A program made the position numbers and the translations under genes. A DNA stretch of 45,478 nt. It comes from an uncultured Eggerthellaceae bacterium (GTDB taxonomy: Bacteria > Actinomycetota > Coriobacteriia > Coriobacteriales > Eggerthellaceae). The stretch lies in NCBI GenBank assembly GCA_934630485.1, contig CAKTWD010000003.1, forward strand, positions 1 to 45,478, read 5' to 3'. Below the pieces are notes generated by a model that worked only from the letters and a program-made list of their open reading frames with translations, was not told the DNA's origin and made no database searches. This document shows positions 7,355-15,844 of the stretch, in pieces. The stretch's first letter is position 1. Each line of letters opens with the position of its first letter.

Positions 7355-8461
7355 ATGCAACAAGACATAACCCAGCTGAAAGCGCAGCACCACCGGAAGT
7401 TCATGAGGAAAGGCATCGCATTCGCCGTGGCTTCCGGCATTTGCTACGGCTTGTACACGGCGTTCCTCACGCTGGCGGAAACGCAAGGCGTATGGAGCGC
7501 GTGGTTCGAGTCCGAGCCGTGGGGCGGCGCGCCTCTAAGCGCGTTCACCATCACGTTCGCCCTTGCCGCGCTTGCCGCCGGGCTGAACGACCTCTTCAGC
7601 GGCTTTTGGTCGCTGGTCGCGTGCGCGAAGAACGGGCAGCTTGGCGACCTTTGGAAAACCGTCAAGACGAAACCCGGCCGCGTGATGATGCTGTGCGCTG
7701 CCATCGGCGGCCCCTTCGCCACCATCGCCTACGTCGTGGCGCTTAACTCCGCCACCGCCGCCGGAAACCCCGGCGTGATCGTCCCCATTGCCGCGCTCAA
7801 CTGCGCAATCGGCACCGTGCTCGGCCGCATCCTGTTCAAGCAGAAACTTGAAGCTCACAAGGTGCTCGGCGTGCTGGTTTGCCTTGTGGCCGCCGGGGTC
7901 ATCGGCGGCACCAGCTTCGCGAACATGGGCCCCGAGGCGCTGTTCGGCTGCCTGTTCGCGTTCCTTGCCGCTTTCGGTTGGGGCTTCGAGGGATGCGTTG
8001 CCGGCTTCGGCACCGTCCTTGTCGACTACCGCATTGGCATCGGAATCAGGCAGATCACGGCTGGCGTGTTGGAATTCGCGATCGCCTTCCCCGCATTGGC
8101 GATCGTCGGCGACGGGTTCGGCGCGCTGCCCTCCATCCTTTCGGCCGCGATGACCGACCCTGCACTTTTGCTGTTCGCGGTTTCGGGCTTCTTCGCAATG
8201 CCGGCGTTCTCTTTCTGGTACAAAGGCAACTCCATGTGCGGAGCCGCGCTTGGCATGGCATGCAACGGAATGTACGCGTTCTGGGGGCCGTTCTTCATTT
8301 GGATTCTTCTGGGCGTGCTGAACATGGGCGGGATGTCCGCCGACTACCCGCCGCTTTCGATTGAGCAGTGGATCGGCGCCGTCATCATGGTGCTGGGCAT
8401 CTTCTGCATTGCCATCAACCCTTTGGACGCGTTCAAGAAGAAGGAGGCCGTCAATGAGTAA
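7355..8461 (+). CDS. licB: LicB-like choline permease (DMT superfamily)
   Basis: A 368-residue integral membrane protein with about ten hydrophobic helices in the EamA/DMT pattern. These transporters of the LicB type import choline for surface decoration. It is preceded by GAAGGA 6-9 nt before the ATG and lies directly downstream of the LicC/LicA fusion, which supports choline as substrate. Its last codons overlap the next gene in an ATGAGTAA arrangement. Substrate assignment rests on context plus family; other DMT proteins carry drugs or metabolites. Confidence 0.85.
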   Translation: MQQDITQLKAQHHRKFMRKGIAFAVASGICYGLYTAFLTLAETQGVWSAWFESEPWGGAPLSAFTITFALAALAAGLNDLFSGFWSLVACAKNGQLGDLWKTVKTKPGRVMMLCAAIGGPFATIAYVVALNSATAAGNPGVIVPIAALNCAIGTVLGRILFKQKLEAHKVLGVLVCLVAAGVIGGTSFANMGPEALFGCLFAFLAAFGWGFEGCVAGFGTVLVDYRIGIGIRQITAGVLEFAIAFPALAIVGDGFGALPSILSAAMTDPALLLFAVSGFFAMPAFSFWYKGNSMCGAALGMACNGMYAFWGPFFIWILLGVLNMGGMSADYPPLSIEQWIGAVIMVLGIFCIAINPLDAFKKKEAVNE

Positions 8462-8729
8462 CGAGCTCTTGCCGCTTCACTACGCGATCATCAAGCATTT
8501 CGAAAACGGGGTTGCGGCGTGCGCCCAGGATGTGGTCGCCGCGCTTAAACCCGCCTACTCGAGCTACAAGCTTCTGTCCCTTCACGATGTCGAGGAAACG
8601 CTAGCAACCGCGAAGGAAAACGGGATCTTAGAGGAAACCGACTGCACCGTAAAAGACGATGGGAACCTGGCGTTCTATTACCGCCTGACCGACTTCGGCA
8701 AGGACATGGTCGGCAAATACCTGAAGTAA
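8454..8729 (+). CDS. Small winged-helix-like protein of the choline operon
   Basis: A 91-residue protein whose ATG (8454) overlaps the end of licB by 8 nt. AAGGAGG (8441-8447) gives a good ribosome-binding site. The predicted order is helices, then a beta wing with DCTVKDDGNLAFYYRLTDFG, which resembles small winged-helix (PadR/MarR-like) folds ending in a TDFG-type C-terminal helix. No known family was identified with certainty. Coupled translation with licB suggests a role in choline uptake or its regulation. It could bind DNA or act as an adaptor for the HTH of the first gene. Confidence 0.75.
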   Translation: MSNELLPLHYAIIKHFENGVAACAQDVVAALKPAYSSYKLLSLHDVEETLATAKENGILEETDCTVKDDGNLAFYYRLTDFGKDMVGKYLK

Positions 8730-8759
8730 CGCCCAAAACAAAAGACCCTAGACACGACG

Positions 8760-8795
8760 AAACCCCTGTTCCTGGATATTCAAGAACAGGGGTTT
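8760..8795. terminator. Bidirectional terminator between the choline operon and the DUF4143 gene
   Basis: AAACCCCTGTTC (8760-8771) and GAACAGGGGTTT (8784-8795) pair perfectly, with partial further pairing inside. The stem is flanked by A- and T-rich ends on both strands, so it can serve the plus-strand choline operon and the minus-strand ATPase gene. A close copy occurs at 10348-10385. Confidence 0.8.
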
Positions 8796-8892
8796 CTTGT
8801 GCGCCTTAGGATAACGCAGTGATGCGAGCAAACTGTATGCCCGATCACCTCGTCGACTTTTACCGCAGCAAGCACTGGGTCGGTGGCTGCGC

Positions 8893-10191
8893 TTACGGAC
8901 GCAGAGCAGTGATAGGGAAAACGTAGACGTCATGAGCGGCATCGTAGCGACAGAAGGGAGACATCGCAGTGACAACGGCGCAGAACTCGGGTTTAGGGTT
9001 GCGGGCCGCCGGGTTGGAGGCGACTTTCTCGCGCAGACGCTCGATATTTCTAATACCGTCAGGCACCTTAGCCTCGCCAAGCTTGATCTCCAGCGCCGCC
9101 CAGCGGCCGTCGCGAAGCTCGATGACGACATCGACCTCCAGCCCGTCCGAATCGCCGTAGTAGCGAAGCGACCCGGGATGGGCGCCCGGCAGACACGCGG
9201 TATAGACCCGAAGGTCATGAACGCACAGCGATTCGAAGAGAAGGCCGAAGGTCTGCCCGTCGGAAAGCAATCTCTCCGGCCCCATGCCAAGCGCGGCGGC
9301 TGGGATGGACGGATCGACGAAGTAGCGTTTGGGCTTGGTGCGCAGGCGCGACTTGGCCCTAACGGGGGCGTCCCAGCCGTGCAGTGCCTCGATGACATAC
9401 ATGTCCTCGAGCATATTCAAATAGAAGGTGACGGTGGTCACCGCCGGTGCCCCAGCCTCATCTCCCAGCGAGGCGTCCTGGGCGATGGTCTGCAAGGTGG
9501 CCGCCGTGGCGACGTTGCGCGCAAGCGAACCCGCAATACGCCGCGCCATGTCGGGCGTTCCGCCCTTCTTGGGAACGCTGACCTCGAACATGGCATCGAG
9601 GTACTGATCGACAACCTCTGCGGCCGTCTGAGCATCTGCCCCGATGAGGGCGGGCCAACCGCCGCAGCATATGGCATCGGCCAAAGGCGCCAGCGACGTT
9701 TCGCATGCTGACGGAACAAACGCGCCCTCGAACAACCCGGACAACGAAACCGTGCCCGTGGACAGGTCGCGCTCCCACAGCGTCATAGTGCCCATGTCCA
9801 CGCGGGCGATGCGCCCGGCACCGCTGTGGGTGACGGCGTCCTTGGCCGGGGTGGAAGAGCCCGTGAGAATGAACATGCCGCGTTCGCCGCCGGCCGCGTC
9901 GACCGCGCGGCGCGCGGCGTCCCAGGTAGAGGGGACCTCTTGCCACTCATCAACGATGTGAGGGCGCGTGCCCTGCAGCGCCAGTGCAGGGTCGGCCTCG
10001 GCCAGCGCCTTGACATTTGGGTCGTCCAAGTGCACGACACTCTCGCCGAACGCCAGCGCCGCCCAAGATTTGCCGCACCACTTGGTACCGCGGATTTCAA
10101 CTGCGCCGAAGGTGGAGAGCAACCTCTGCAGACGCTCGTCGACAAGCCGCGGACGGTACGCCTGGGGCTTTTCGGTTCCATATACGACCAT
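8893..10191 (-). CDS. AAA_14 / DUF4143 ATPase
   Basis: A 432-residue cytoplasmic protein of the AAA_14-DUF4143 type. The P-loop GTKWCGKS (35-42), Walker B HIVDEW (78-83) and ILTGSS (108-113) lie in the N-terminal ATPase. The C-terminal part contains DVVIE...WAALEIKLG, the PD-(D/E)XK-like core typical of DUF4143. The biochemical role of this family is not established; members are abundant in anaerobic bacteria and archaea, often as isolated, mobile-looking single genes. GGGGG lies 4-8 nt before the ATG. The gene is alone, convergent with the choline operon, and is bounded by twin palindromes and by a triple 23-bp repeat upstream. Confidence 0.88.
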   Translation of the reverse strand: MVVYGTEKPQAYRPRLVDERLQRLLSTFGAVEIRGTKWCGKSWAALAFGESVVHLDDPNVKALAEADPALALQGTRPHIVDEWQEVPSTWDAARRAVDAAGGERGMFILTGSSTPAKDAVTHSGAGRIARVDMGTMTLWERDLSTGTVSLSGLFEGAFVPSACETSLAPLADAICCGGWPALIGADAQTAAEVVDQYLDAMFEVSVPKKGGTPDMARRIAGSLARNVATAATLQTIAQDASLGDEAGAPAVTTVTFYLNMLEDMYVIEALHGWDAPVRAKSRLRTKPKRYFVDPSIPAAALGMGPERLLSDGQTFGLLFESLCVHDLRVYTACLPGAHPGSLRYYGDSDGLEVDVVIELRDGRWAALEIKLGEAKVPDGIRNIERLREKVASNPAARNPKPEFCAVVTAMSPFCRYDAAHDVYVFPITALRP

Positions 10192-10217
10192 AGCTTAACC
10201 CCCTTATCTGAAGTGGG

Positions 10218-10286
10218 CATACTTTATTTTCGAGGAATATCATACTCGATTTTCGAGGATGGTCACACTTCATTTTCGAGAGGAAC
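10218..10286 (-). promoter_or_regulatory. Three tandem 23-bp repeats upstream of the DUF4143 gene
   Basis: Units at 10218-10240, 10241-10263 and 10264-10286 are contiguous, each following CAYACTNNATTTTCGAG on the plus strand (ATTTTCGAG is identical in all three). The gene is on the minus strand and starts at 10191, so the array occupies its promoter. A 23-bp spacing is about two helical turns and would put bound proteins on one DNA face. This is operator-like architecture; the cognate regulator is unknown. Confidence 0.65.
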
Positions 10287-10347
10287 ATCCTACCAATCTT
10301 AGTGATATCGAGGCCAGATATGAAATAACAGTAAGGCTCTAGACGAC

Positions 10348-10385
10348 GAAGGCCCTGTTCTTGGATATCCAAGAACAGGGCCTTC
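10348..10385. terminator. 38-bp perfect palindrome, terminator of the glycopolymer operon
   Basis: A perfect palindrome is centred at 10366/10367, with arms GAAGGCCCTGTTCTTGGAT and its complement. It lies about 60 bp beyond the stop of the lipoprotein LCP gene on the minus strand. The core and flanks are nearly the same as the hairpin at 8760-8795, and the differing stem bases are compensated on both sides, which supports an RNA hairpin. Confidence 0.75.
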
Positions 10386-10445
10386 TTGTGCGACTTTGCT
10401 CAAACGAGGATACAACGTATCGGCCAGGATAAACCGCCGTGTTCG

Positions 10446-11447
10446 CTACAAAGCGATCTTGAACGTCTGAGCAATCGGAGCCTTGGGAGACTCAAGCCCG
10501 GCAGCATATACCTCGGTAGCTGCAGTCGGATCCTGGCCAGCATCAACAGCAGCCATCAGGTTCTTCCAATTCTGGGGATCAAGGGTAACCAGGAACAGCT
10601 GCGACTCTTCGTCGATGTCACCGTCGAAGGGACCGCTGGTGCCGTACACCGTGATCTCGCCAGCATCCTTGGCAAGAGCCTGGGCCCATGCAACCTGGGT
10701 GTCCACGGGGATGTTGGTTGTGATAGAGCCCTGAAGCGCAGAAAGAACGTCGCCAACCTTAGCGGGGTCGGCGTAGGCGGCCTGCATCAGGCTTACCATC
10801 ATGCGGCGGTTGACCACCTGACGCATGGAATCTTGGTCGAGGTCGTACTTGGCATAGCCGGTGCGGGCACGGGAAAGGGCCATCGCACGCCACGGAGTAA
10901 GCGTCTGTTGGCCGGCGTCGTATTCTTCATCCGGGAAATCTTTGGTATAGAAGTTATAGGAAAGCGCATACGGCAAGTCAACGTCGACGCCGCCGAAGTT
11001 CTCGACGATCTTCTGGAAGCCGTCGAACCCGACTACCACGTAATCGGTAACGTCAACGCCAACAAGCTGGGAGACGGCCTTGCACTGGGCCTCGGCGCCA
11101 TGATCGCGACACACGAAGTTCAGCTTCATGATGTTGCCGTCAGCGTCAACGTACTTGGTGTCACGCGGAACCGAAACCAGGGTAACCTGATGTTTGTCGA
11201 AATCAAGGCGCATCAGCATCATAAGGTCGGCGCGGCCCGGCTTGTTATCCTCCCACGTGTCGTCGCCAATGACCAAAACGTAATGAGGGTTCGTGTCAAC
11301 AGCAGCCTGAGCCGGTTCGGAAACACTACTGAACGAAGAGGATGCCGCGCTCGAAGATCCCGAAGACGAGGAAGAGCACCCCACCGCGGCAAAAACGAAC
11401 AGCATACATGCCGCCACAGCGGCAATCAGCTTCATGGTCTTTTTCAT
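10446..11447 (-). CDS. LytR-CpsA-Psr (LCP) ligase, lipoprotein type
   Basis: A 333-residue secreted protein. LCP enzymes transfer undecaprenyl-linked glycopolymers to peptidoglycan. The LCP core shows GRADLMMLMRLD, VSVPRDT and ALSRART, with the arginines and aspartates expected for pyrophosphate and metal binding. The N-terminus is a lipoprotein signal with lipobox AVGC (Cys24), followed by a Ser-rich linker, rather than the usual single transmembrane anchor. It is the last gene of the minus-strand glycopolymer locus, 149 bp after rmlB. AAAGGTG provides a ribosome-binding site. A second LCP gene sits near the promoter-proximal end of the same locus. Confidence 0.88.
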   Translation of the reverse strand: MKKTMKLIAAVAACMLFVFAAVGCSSSSSGSSSAASSSFSSVSEPAQAAVDTNPHYVLVIGDDTWEDNKPGRADLMMLMRLDFDKHQVTLVSVPRDTKYVDADGNIMKLNFVCRDHGAEAQCKAVSQLVGVDVTDYVVVGFDGFQKIVENFGGVDVDLPYALSYNFYTKDFPDEEYDAGQQTLTPWRAMALSRARTGYAKYDLDQDSMRQVVNRRMMVSLMQAAYADPAKVGDVLSALQGSITTNIPVDTQVAWAQALAKDAGEITVYGTSGPFDGDIDEESQLFLVTLDPQNWKNLMAAVDAGQDPTAATEVYAAGLESPKAPIAQTFKIAL

Positions 11448-11596
11448 CTAACACCTTTCTTTCTTAACCAAAGATGTATAAACGCCGCGCGACAAAAGCC
11501 GAACGGCGTTGATACAGCATCTTACTTGATACCCAACTGATAACAACATTTTAACAGCGAGCAGAAGGAGTCGCACAGGCAAACGTAATCCAGTCG

Positions 11597-12616
11597 TCAT
11601 TGCCCCTGAGCTGCATACTTAGCCTCGGTAGCGGCCTTTACAGGGCGCCACCAGGCCTCATTCTGGATATACCAATCGATGGTCGCCCGAAGCCCGCTGG
11701 CGAAATCCGTATGCTTCGGCGCCCAGCCAAGCTCGGTCTGCAGCTTGGTGGAATCGATGGCGTAGCGACGATCATGGCCAGGACGGTCGCGCACCCAGTC
11801 GAAGCCGTCGGGGTCCTTGCCCATCATCTCCAGGACCATACGCAGGACGGTGATGTTGTTCTTCTCGCCGTCGGCGCCGATCAGGTAGGTCTCGCCCATG
11901 CGGCCCTTCGTGAGGATGGTCCACACGGCCGAGGAGTGATCCTCCGTGTGGATCCAGTCACGCACGTTGAGGCCATCGCCGTAAAGCTTAGGTCGGACAC
12001 CGTCGATGATGTTAGTGATCTGCCTAGGGATGAACTTCTCAATATGCTGATACGGACCATAGTTGTTCGAGCAGTTGCTAATCGTCGTGCGAAGCCCATA
12101 AGTGCGAGTCCATGCGCGAACAAGCATGTCGGAAGCCGCCTTCGACGAACTATAAGGGCTCGAAGGGGCGTAAGGCGTTTCCTCGGTAAACCTCGACGGG
12201 TCGTCAAGGGCTAAGTCGCCGTACACCTCATCGGTCGACACATGATGATAACGAACGTCGTACTTGCGTGCAGCCTCAAGCAGTCGAAACGTTCCTTCGA
12301 CGTTGGTCTTCAGAAACGGCTCGGGGTCAACAATGGAGTTGTCATTATGGGACTCAGCGGCGTAGTGCACTATCGCGTCGCAGCCCGGGACGATTCGCTC
12401 TAGCAAATCGGAATCGCAAATATCTCCGACAACGAGATCGACGCGATCGGAAGGAAGGCCTGCGATATTGTGGGGGTTACCCGCATAAGTGAGCTTATCT
12501 AGCACCGTCACATGAACATCGGGGTGGTTTTTGACGACATAATGCACGAAGTTGCTGCCAATGAAGCCACAGCCGCCCGTGACGACGATGCTCTTAGGCT
12601 CGAAAAAATCAGTCAT
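11597..12616 (-). CDS. rfbB: dTDP-glucose 4,6-dehydratase
   Basis: A 339-residue short-chain dehydrogenase/reductase of the RmlB type, converting dTDP-glucose to dTDP-4-keto-6-deoxyglucose. It has the NAD-binding GGCGFIG (14-20), catalytic TDE (128-130) and YSSSK (155-159). The start follows GGGAG by 6 nt and lies 2 bp after the rfbA stop. RmlC and RmlD are not found in this window. The 4-keto product could therefore be routed to the DegT aminotransferase encoded upstream rather than to rhamnose, unless those genes lie elsewhere. Confidence 0.93.
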   Translation of the reverse strand: MTDFFEPKSIVVTGGCGFIGSNFVHYVVKNHPDVHVTVLDKLTYAGNPHNIAGLPSDRVDLVVGDICDSDLLERIVPGCDAIVHYAAESHNDNSIVDPEPFLKTNVEGTFRLLEAARKYDVRYHHVSTDEVYGDLALDDPSRFTEETPYAPSSPYSSSKAASDMLVRAWTRTYGLRTTISNCSNNYGPYQHIEKFIPRQITNIIDGVRPKLYGDGLNVRDWIHTEDHSSAVWTILTKGRMGETYLIGADGEKNNITVLRMVLEMMGKDPDGFDWVRDRPGHDRRYAIDSTKLQTELGWAPKHTDFASGLRATIDWYIQNEAWWRPVKAATEAKYAAQGQ

Positions 12617-12618
12617 CC

Positions 12619-13506
12619 TTACTCCCTCTTTGGCTCATCGGCAACATTCAGTAAGTACTTGCCATACGCCGTCTTCTTCAAGGCATCGCCCAGTTTGCGC
12701 AGTTCGGCAGAGTCGATGAAACCGCGACGATAGGCGATTTCTTCCAGGCAAGCAATGTAGTACCCCTGACGGCTTTGTACGGCCTCCACATACTCAGCAG
12801 CCTTGAGGAGCCCCTCCGGTGTACCGGTATCAAGCCATGCCATACCGCGGCCCATAAGCTCTACAGAAAGCTGACCGCGTTCCAGATATGCGTTGTTCAC
12901 ACTCGTGATCTCCAGCTCACCACGCGCACTCGGCTTTACGCCAGCGGCAATATCGCTCACTTGACCGTCATAGAAATACAGACCAGGCACGGCATAGTTG
13001 CTCTTAGGATGCGAGGGCTTCTCTTCAATGCCGACGACGCGGCGATTTTCGTCAAACTCCACCACACCGAAAGCACGCGGATCTTGCACCGGATAACCGA
13101 AGACGACTGCGCCGCCCTCAGCCTCAACTTTGAATTTGGCGCGATTCAGCACACGCGTTAAATCCTGACCATGGAACATGTTGTCACCAAGCACGAGGGC
13201 GCACGGTTCACCCGCCAAAAAATCGCGGCCAATAGTGAACGCCTCGGCCAGCCCACGCGGCTCAGCCTGCTCGGCATACTCCAAGCGCATGCCCAGTTCC
13301 GCCCCATCACCCAAAAGCTCCCTAAAAGCCGGCAGATCGCGAGGCGTCGAGATAACGAGCACCTCGCGTATACCCGCAAGCATCAGCACGCTCAGCGGGT
13401 AGTAGACTAGCGGTTTGTCGTAAATCGGCAACAGCTGCTTACTTACCGCCTTGGTTATAGGATGCAAGCGGGTTCCAGATCCTCCCGCGAGAATTACGCC
13501 CTTCAT
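12619..13506 (-). CDS. rfbA: Glucose-1-phosphate thymidylyltransferase
   Basis: A 295-residue RmlA-type nucleotidyltransferase with the signature GGSGTRLHP...KQLLPIYDKP at the N-terminus. It makes dTDP-glucose from glucose-1-phosphate and dTTP, the substrate of the next gene's product. The length is typical of the family (about 290). Its ATG overlaps the stop of the upstream GltS-like gene as ATGA, so the two are translationally coupled. Confidence 0.94.
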   Translation of the reverse strand: MKGVILAGGSGTRLHPITKAVSKQLLPIYDKPLVYYPLSVLMLAGIREVLVISTPRDLPAFRELLGDGAELGMRLEYAEQAEPRGLAEAFTIGRDFLAGEPCALVLGDNMFHGQDLTRVLNRAKFKVEAEGGAVVFGYPVQDPRAFGVVEFDENRRVVGIEEKPSHPKSNYAVPGLYFYDGQVSDIAAGVKPSARGELEITSVNNAYLERGQLSVELMGRGMAWLDTGTPEGLLKAAEYVEAVQSRQGYYIACLEEIAYRRGFIDSAELRKLGDALKKTAYGKYLLNVADEPKRE

Positions 13507-14858
13507 GCGTTTGAGCCTTTCTCAACATGTACCTTCCGACCAAACATGAGCTTGCACGCCACCAGCGCCGCCACCGACACTGCGATGAGCGCCAGTGAAA
13601 ATCCTACGCCCTGCCCCGCTACCACAAACACTGGAGCGAACGCCACCAGCAACGCGTCCATCACCGACAGCACGATCCACGCAAGCCCGAAGTCCTCCAG
13701 CACGCCTGTGCGAAACTCAGGGTCGGTGATACGCAGCAGGATAACACCAGTGGCCAGCACGCCTGTGGACATTCCGAAAATGTAGATGCCGTGCTCAAAC
13801 CAATAGTTACGGAAGAACCTGCGGGAGATGAGCAACAACCAGACCGTCACGAACAGGAAGCCAAACACAGAGAGGGCAATGATTGGCACCCAGTACTGCA
13901 CCACGACGCTCACCTTGATCGACGCGATGCCGAACACCACTAAAAAGTCGGTAGCGGAGCTGCCAATGTGAGTGATCACATCCTTGTCCACGTTGGAGTC
14001 AAGCTTCACGATCTTGAGGATGAACTGAACCACGATGCCGCATAGAAGAGCCAGTCCATAGGTCGGGAACGACACGCCAGGAAGCGCCACCTTCAGCCCC
14101 TCGTTGACTAGGTAGGCCATGCCCACCGACACTAGCACCAGGCAGGCGTGCCACGTCAGCGAGTCAATGCTCACGCCGTTAGTGGTGCTCTTACCCAGGG
14201 GCGCGGCCTTCCCCTCGGGCACCAGCCCCGTCAACATCTCTTCGGGTAAATAGCCAACGCCCTTGATGACGCTGGTCCAGCCCCTGCGCGCTCCAACGTT
14301 GATGAGAACCACGCCCAAAAGGATGCCGCCAAGAAGTCCCACGGTTGCGAAGGTCTGACCTATGGTCGAAGCGTCTGGCCAACCCGCGTCGGCAAGCACG
14401 CCGCCGATGGCCGCCGCGGTGCCATGCCCGCCCACGAAACCAGAGGGAAGCATCAGGCCGAATGCGTCGTTTATGCCAGAAAAAGCCATGGGCAGTACCG
14501 TCACACCTACCAGAATGAACACGGCAAACTGCATCATCTCCGACGCGCCATTGACAAGCATAGTGTCGCCCGCGCCCTTCAGCACCGACTTAACGGAGAC
14601 CTTACCCCTGGTGCCTACAAACATCGAGCCGAACAGCACGGCAATGAGTATCGAGGGGTAGTTGCCTATCTCCCCGCTGAAGGGCAAGACGTTTAGGAAC
14701 TGCGGCCCTAGGAACAGGCCGAGAAAGCCTGCTATCAACGCCGCAGGGATGTAAGCACGCTGGATAAAGCGCAGCTTGCAGCGCAGCACCTTGGCAGCGA
14801 ACAGCAGCATCGCCGCGGTGGCGAAGTCGTAGAGCAGATTCACCGCGTGCAGCTCCAC
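13503..14858 (-). CDS. GltS-like sodium/glutamate symporter
   Basis: A 451-residue membrane protein with roughly 10-12 helices. It has a GGHGTAAA motif (143-150) and a second-half repeat typical of the GltS family, which imports glutamate with sodium. It starts at GTG 14858, sharing one base with the stop of the ATP-grasp gene, with GGGGAG 5 nt upstream. It overlaps rfbA by 4 nt. An amino-acid carrier embedded in a sugar-nucleotide operon is unusual. One reading is that it supplies, or secondarily moves, an amino acid used by the neighbouring ligase. Exact substrate is not shown by sequence. Confidence 0.82.
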   Translation of the reverse strand: MELHAVNLLYDFATAAMLLFAAKVLRCKLRFIQRAYIPAALIAGFLGLFLGPQFLNVLPFSGEIGNYPSILIAVLFGSMFVGTRGKVSVKSVLKGAGDTMLVNGASEMMQFAVFILVGVTVLPMAFSGINDAFGLMLPSGFVGGHGTAAAIGGVLADAGWPDASTIGQTFATVGLLGGILLGVVLINVGARRGWTSVIKGVGYLPEEMLTGLVPEGKAAPLGKSTTNGVSIDSLTWHACLVLVSVGMAYLVNEGLKVALPGVSFPTYGLALLCGIVVQFILKIVKLDSNVDKDVITHIGSSATDFLVVFGIASIKVSVVVQYWVPIIALSVFGFLFVTVWLLLISRRFFRNYWFEHGIYIFGMSTGVLATGVILLRITDPEFRTGVLEDFGLAWIVLSVMDALLVAFAPVFVVAGQGVGFSLALIAVSVAALVACKLMFGRKVHVEKGSNA

Positions 14859-15835
14859 TAGGCTCCCCTCTCCACCGAGGTCACATACTCCTCGTACTTG
14901 CGGGCCACGGTGATCGGTGCACCCATCTCGAAGCCGTCGATCACACGGCCACCGAAGCAGTCTAAATGGTTGGCGACGCAGTCATAGCCGGCCAGGTACG
15001 AGAACTCCAGACCCGCCGAGTAGCGAGGGTTACACTCAACCAGGAAGTGCCTGCCGTCCTCGTGTCTTATGAACTCGAAGTTCACGCAGCCGTTTATCCC
15101 CAGGTGCTCGGCCAGAGCACGACTGGCGGCCTCTAGTTCGGGATCCGAATACACGCGCACGGTAGTCGCGCAGCCATGTGGCGTGCTCAAAAGTTCTCGC
15201 CGAGTGATGCACACGCACTTTCCGGTGGACTCCTGGCGCACGACCTCCACCATCACCAGCGGCCCGCTCACGAAGGGCTCCACTATGCTCCTTGAGTCGG
15301 CGCGCTTCTCTTTATAAGTCGCCCACTCCTCGTCGGAATTGATGTATTCCCTGCCCTGGCTCGAGCGGCCGTCGTAAGGCTTCACAACCACGGGGAAGCT
15401 CCAGGGCAGCTCGTCGGTCTCGCTCACCATCAGCGTCGGGATACCATTTATATCGGGCACCTCGGCCTCGATAAAATCCTGCAAACTTTTCTTATTGCGG
15501 ATGATGTCTAACGAGCGCTTCGTCGAGATACATAGGATGACCCCGTGCTCCTCAAACCACCCTCTGTTCACGTTGAACAAATCAACCTCGGGGTCGATAA
15601 GCGGGATGAGGTAGTCGATATGCTCGCTCTCGCAGATGTCATGGATGGCTGAAATGTAGGCTTCGGCTTCGCTCACCAGCGGAACGCGGTAGAAGGCATC
15701 CACGTTGTAGGCGTCGACCACCCACTCGCGCGGGTAGATATCGGTACCCACAACCCTGTGGCCCAAACGTTTGAGGGATTTGATGGTTATGTCGGCTGCC
15801 ACGGAGCCGATGGATGTCAGCAGTACGTTGCTCAT
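14858..15835 (-). CDS. ATP-grasp ligase (CarB-like)
   Basis: A 325-residue ATP-grasp enzyme. It has an N-terminal pre-ATP-grasp Rossmann part, VVVKPYDGRSSQG with the ATP-binding lysine (about 152), and the magnesium-binding pair NFEF (252-255) and ECNPR (267-271). Such enzymes join a carboxylate to an amine through an acyl phosphate. It sits between the DegT aminotransferase gene (10 bp upstream) and the glutamate symporter gene (1-nt overlap). The acceptor could be an amino sugar and the donor an amino acid; this is inference. The start follows AGGAGAG by 4 nt. Confidence 0.85.
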   Translation of the reverse strand: MSNVLLTSIGSVAADITIKSLKRLGHRVVGTDIYPREWVVDAYNVDAFYRVPLVSEAEAYISAIHDICESEHIDYLIPLIDPEVDLFNVNRGWFEEHGVILCISTKRSLDIIRNKKSLQDFIEAEVPDINGIPTLMVSETDELPWSFPVVVKPYDGRSSQGREYINSDEEWATYKEKRADSRSIVEPFVSGPLVMVEVVRQESTGKCVCITRRELLSTPHGCATTVRVYSDPELEAASRALAEHLGINGCVNFEFIRHEDGRHFLVECNPRYSAGLEFSYLAGYDCVANHLDCFGGRVIDGFEMGAPITVARKYEEYVTSVERGA

Positions 15836-15844
15836 GGTTCTCTC

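Noticed and set aside
10218..10286. CRISPR-like array
   Set aside because: The repeats are contiguous without spacers, only three, and no cas genes are present.
10097..10372. Short minus-strand frame starting in the palindrome at 10348-10385
   Set aside because: It begins inside a terminator hairpin and passes through the operator repeats into the DUF4143 gene in the wrong frame.
10386..11540. 384-residue plus-strand frame antisense to the lipoprotein LCP gene
   Set aside because: It covers a gene with clear LCP motifs and a lipobox; its translation has no recognisable domain or start signal.
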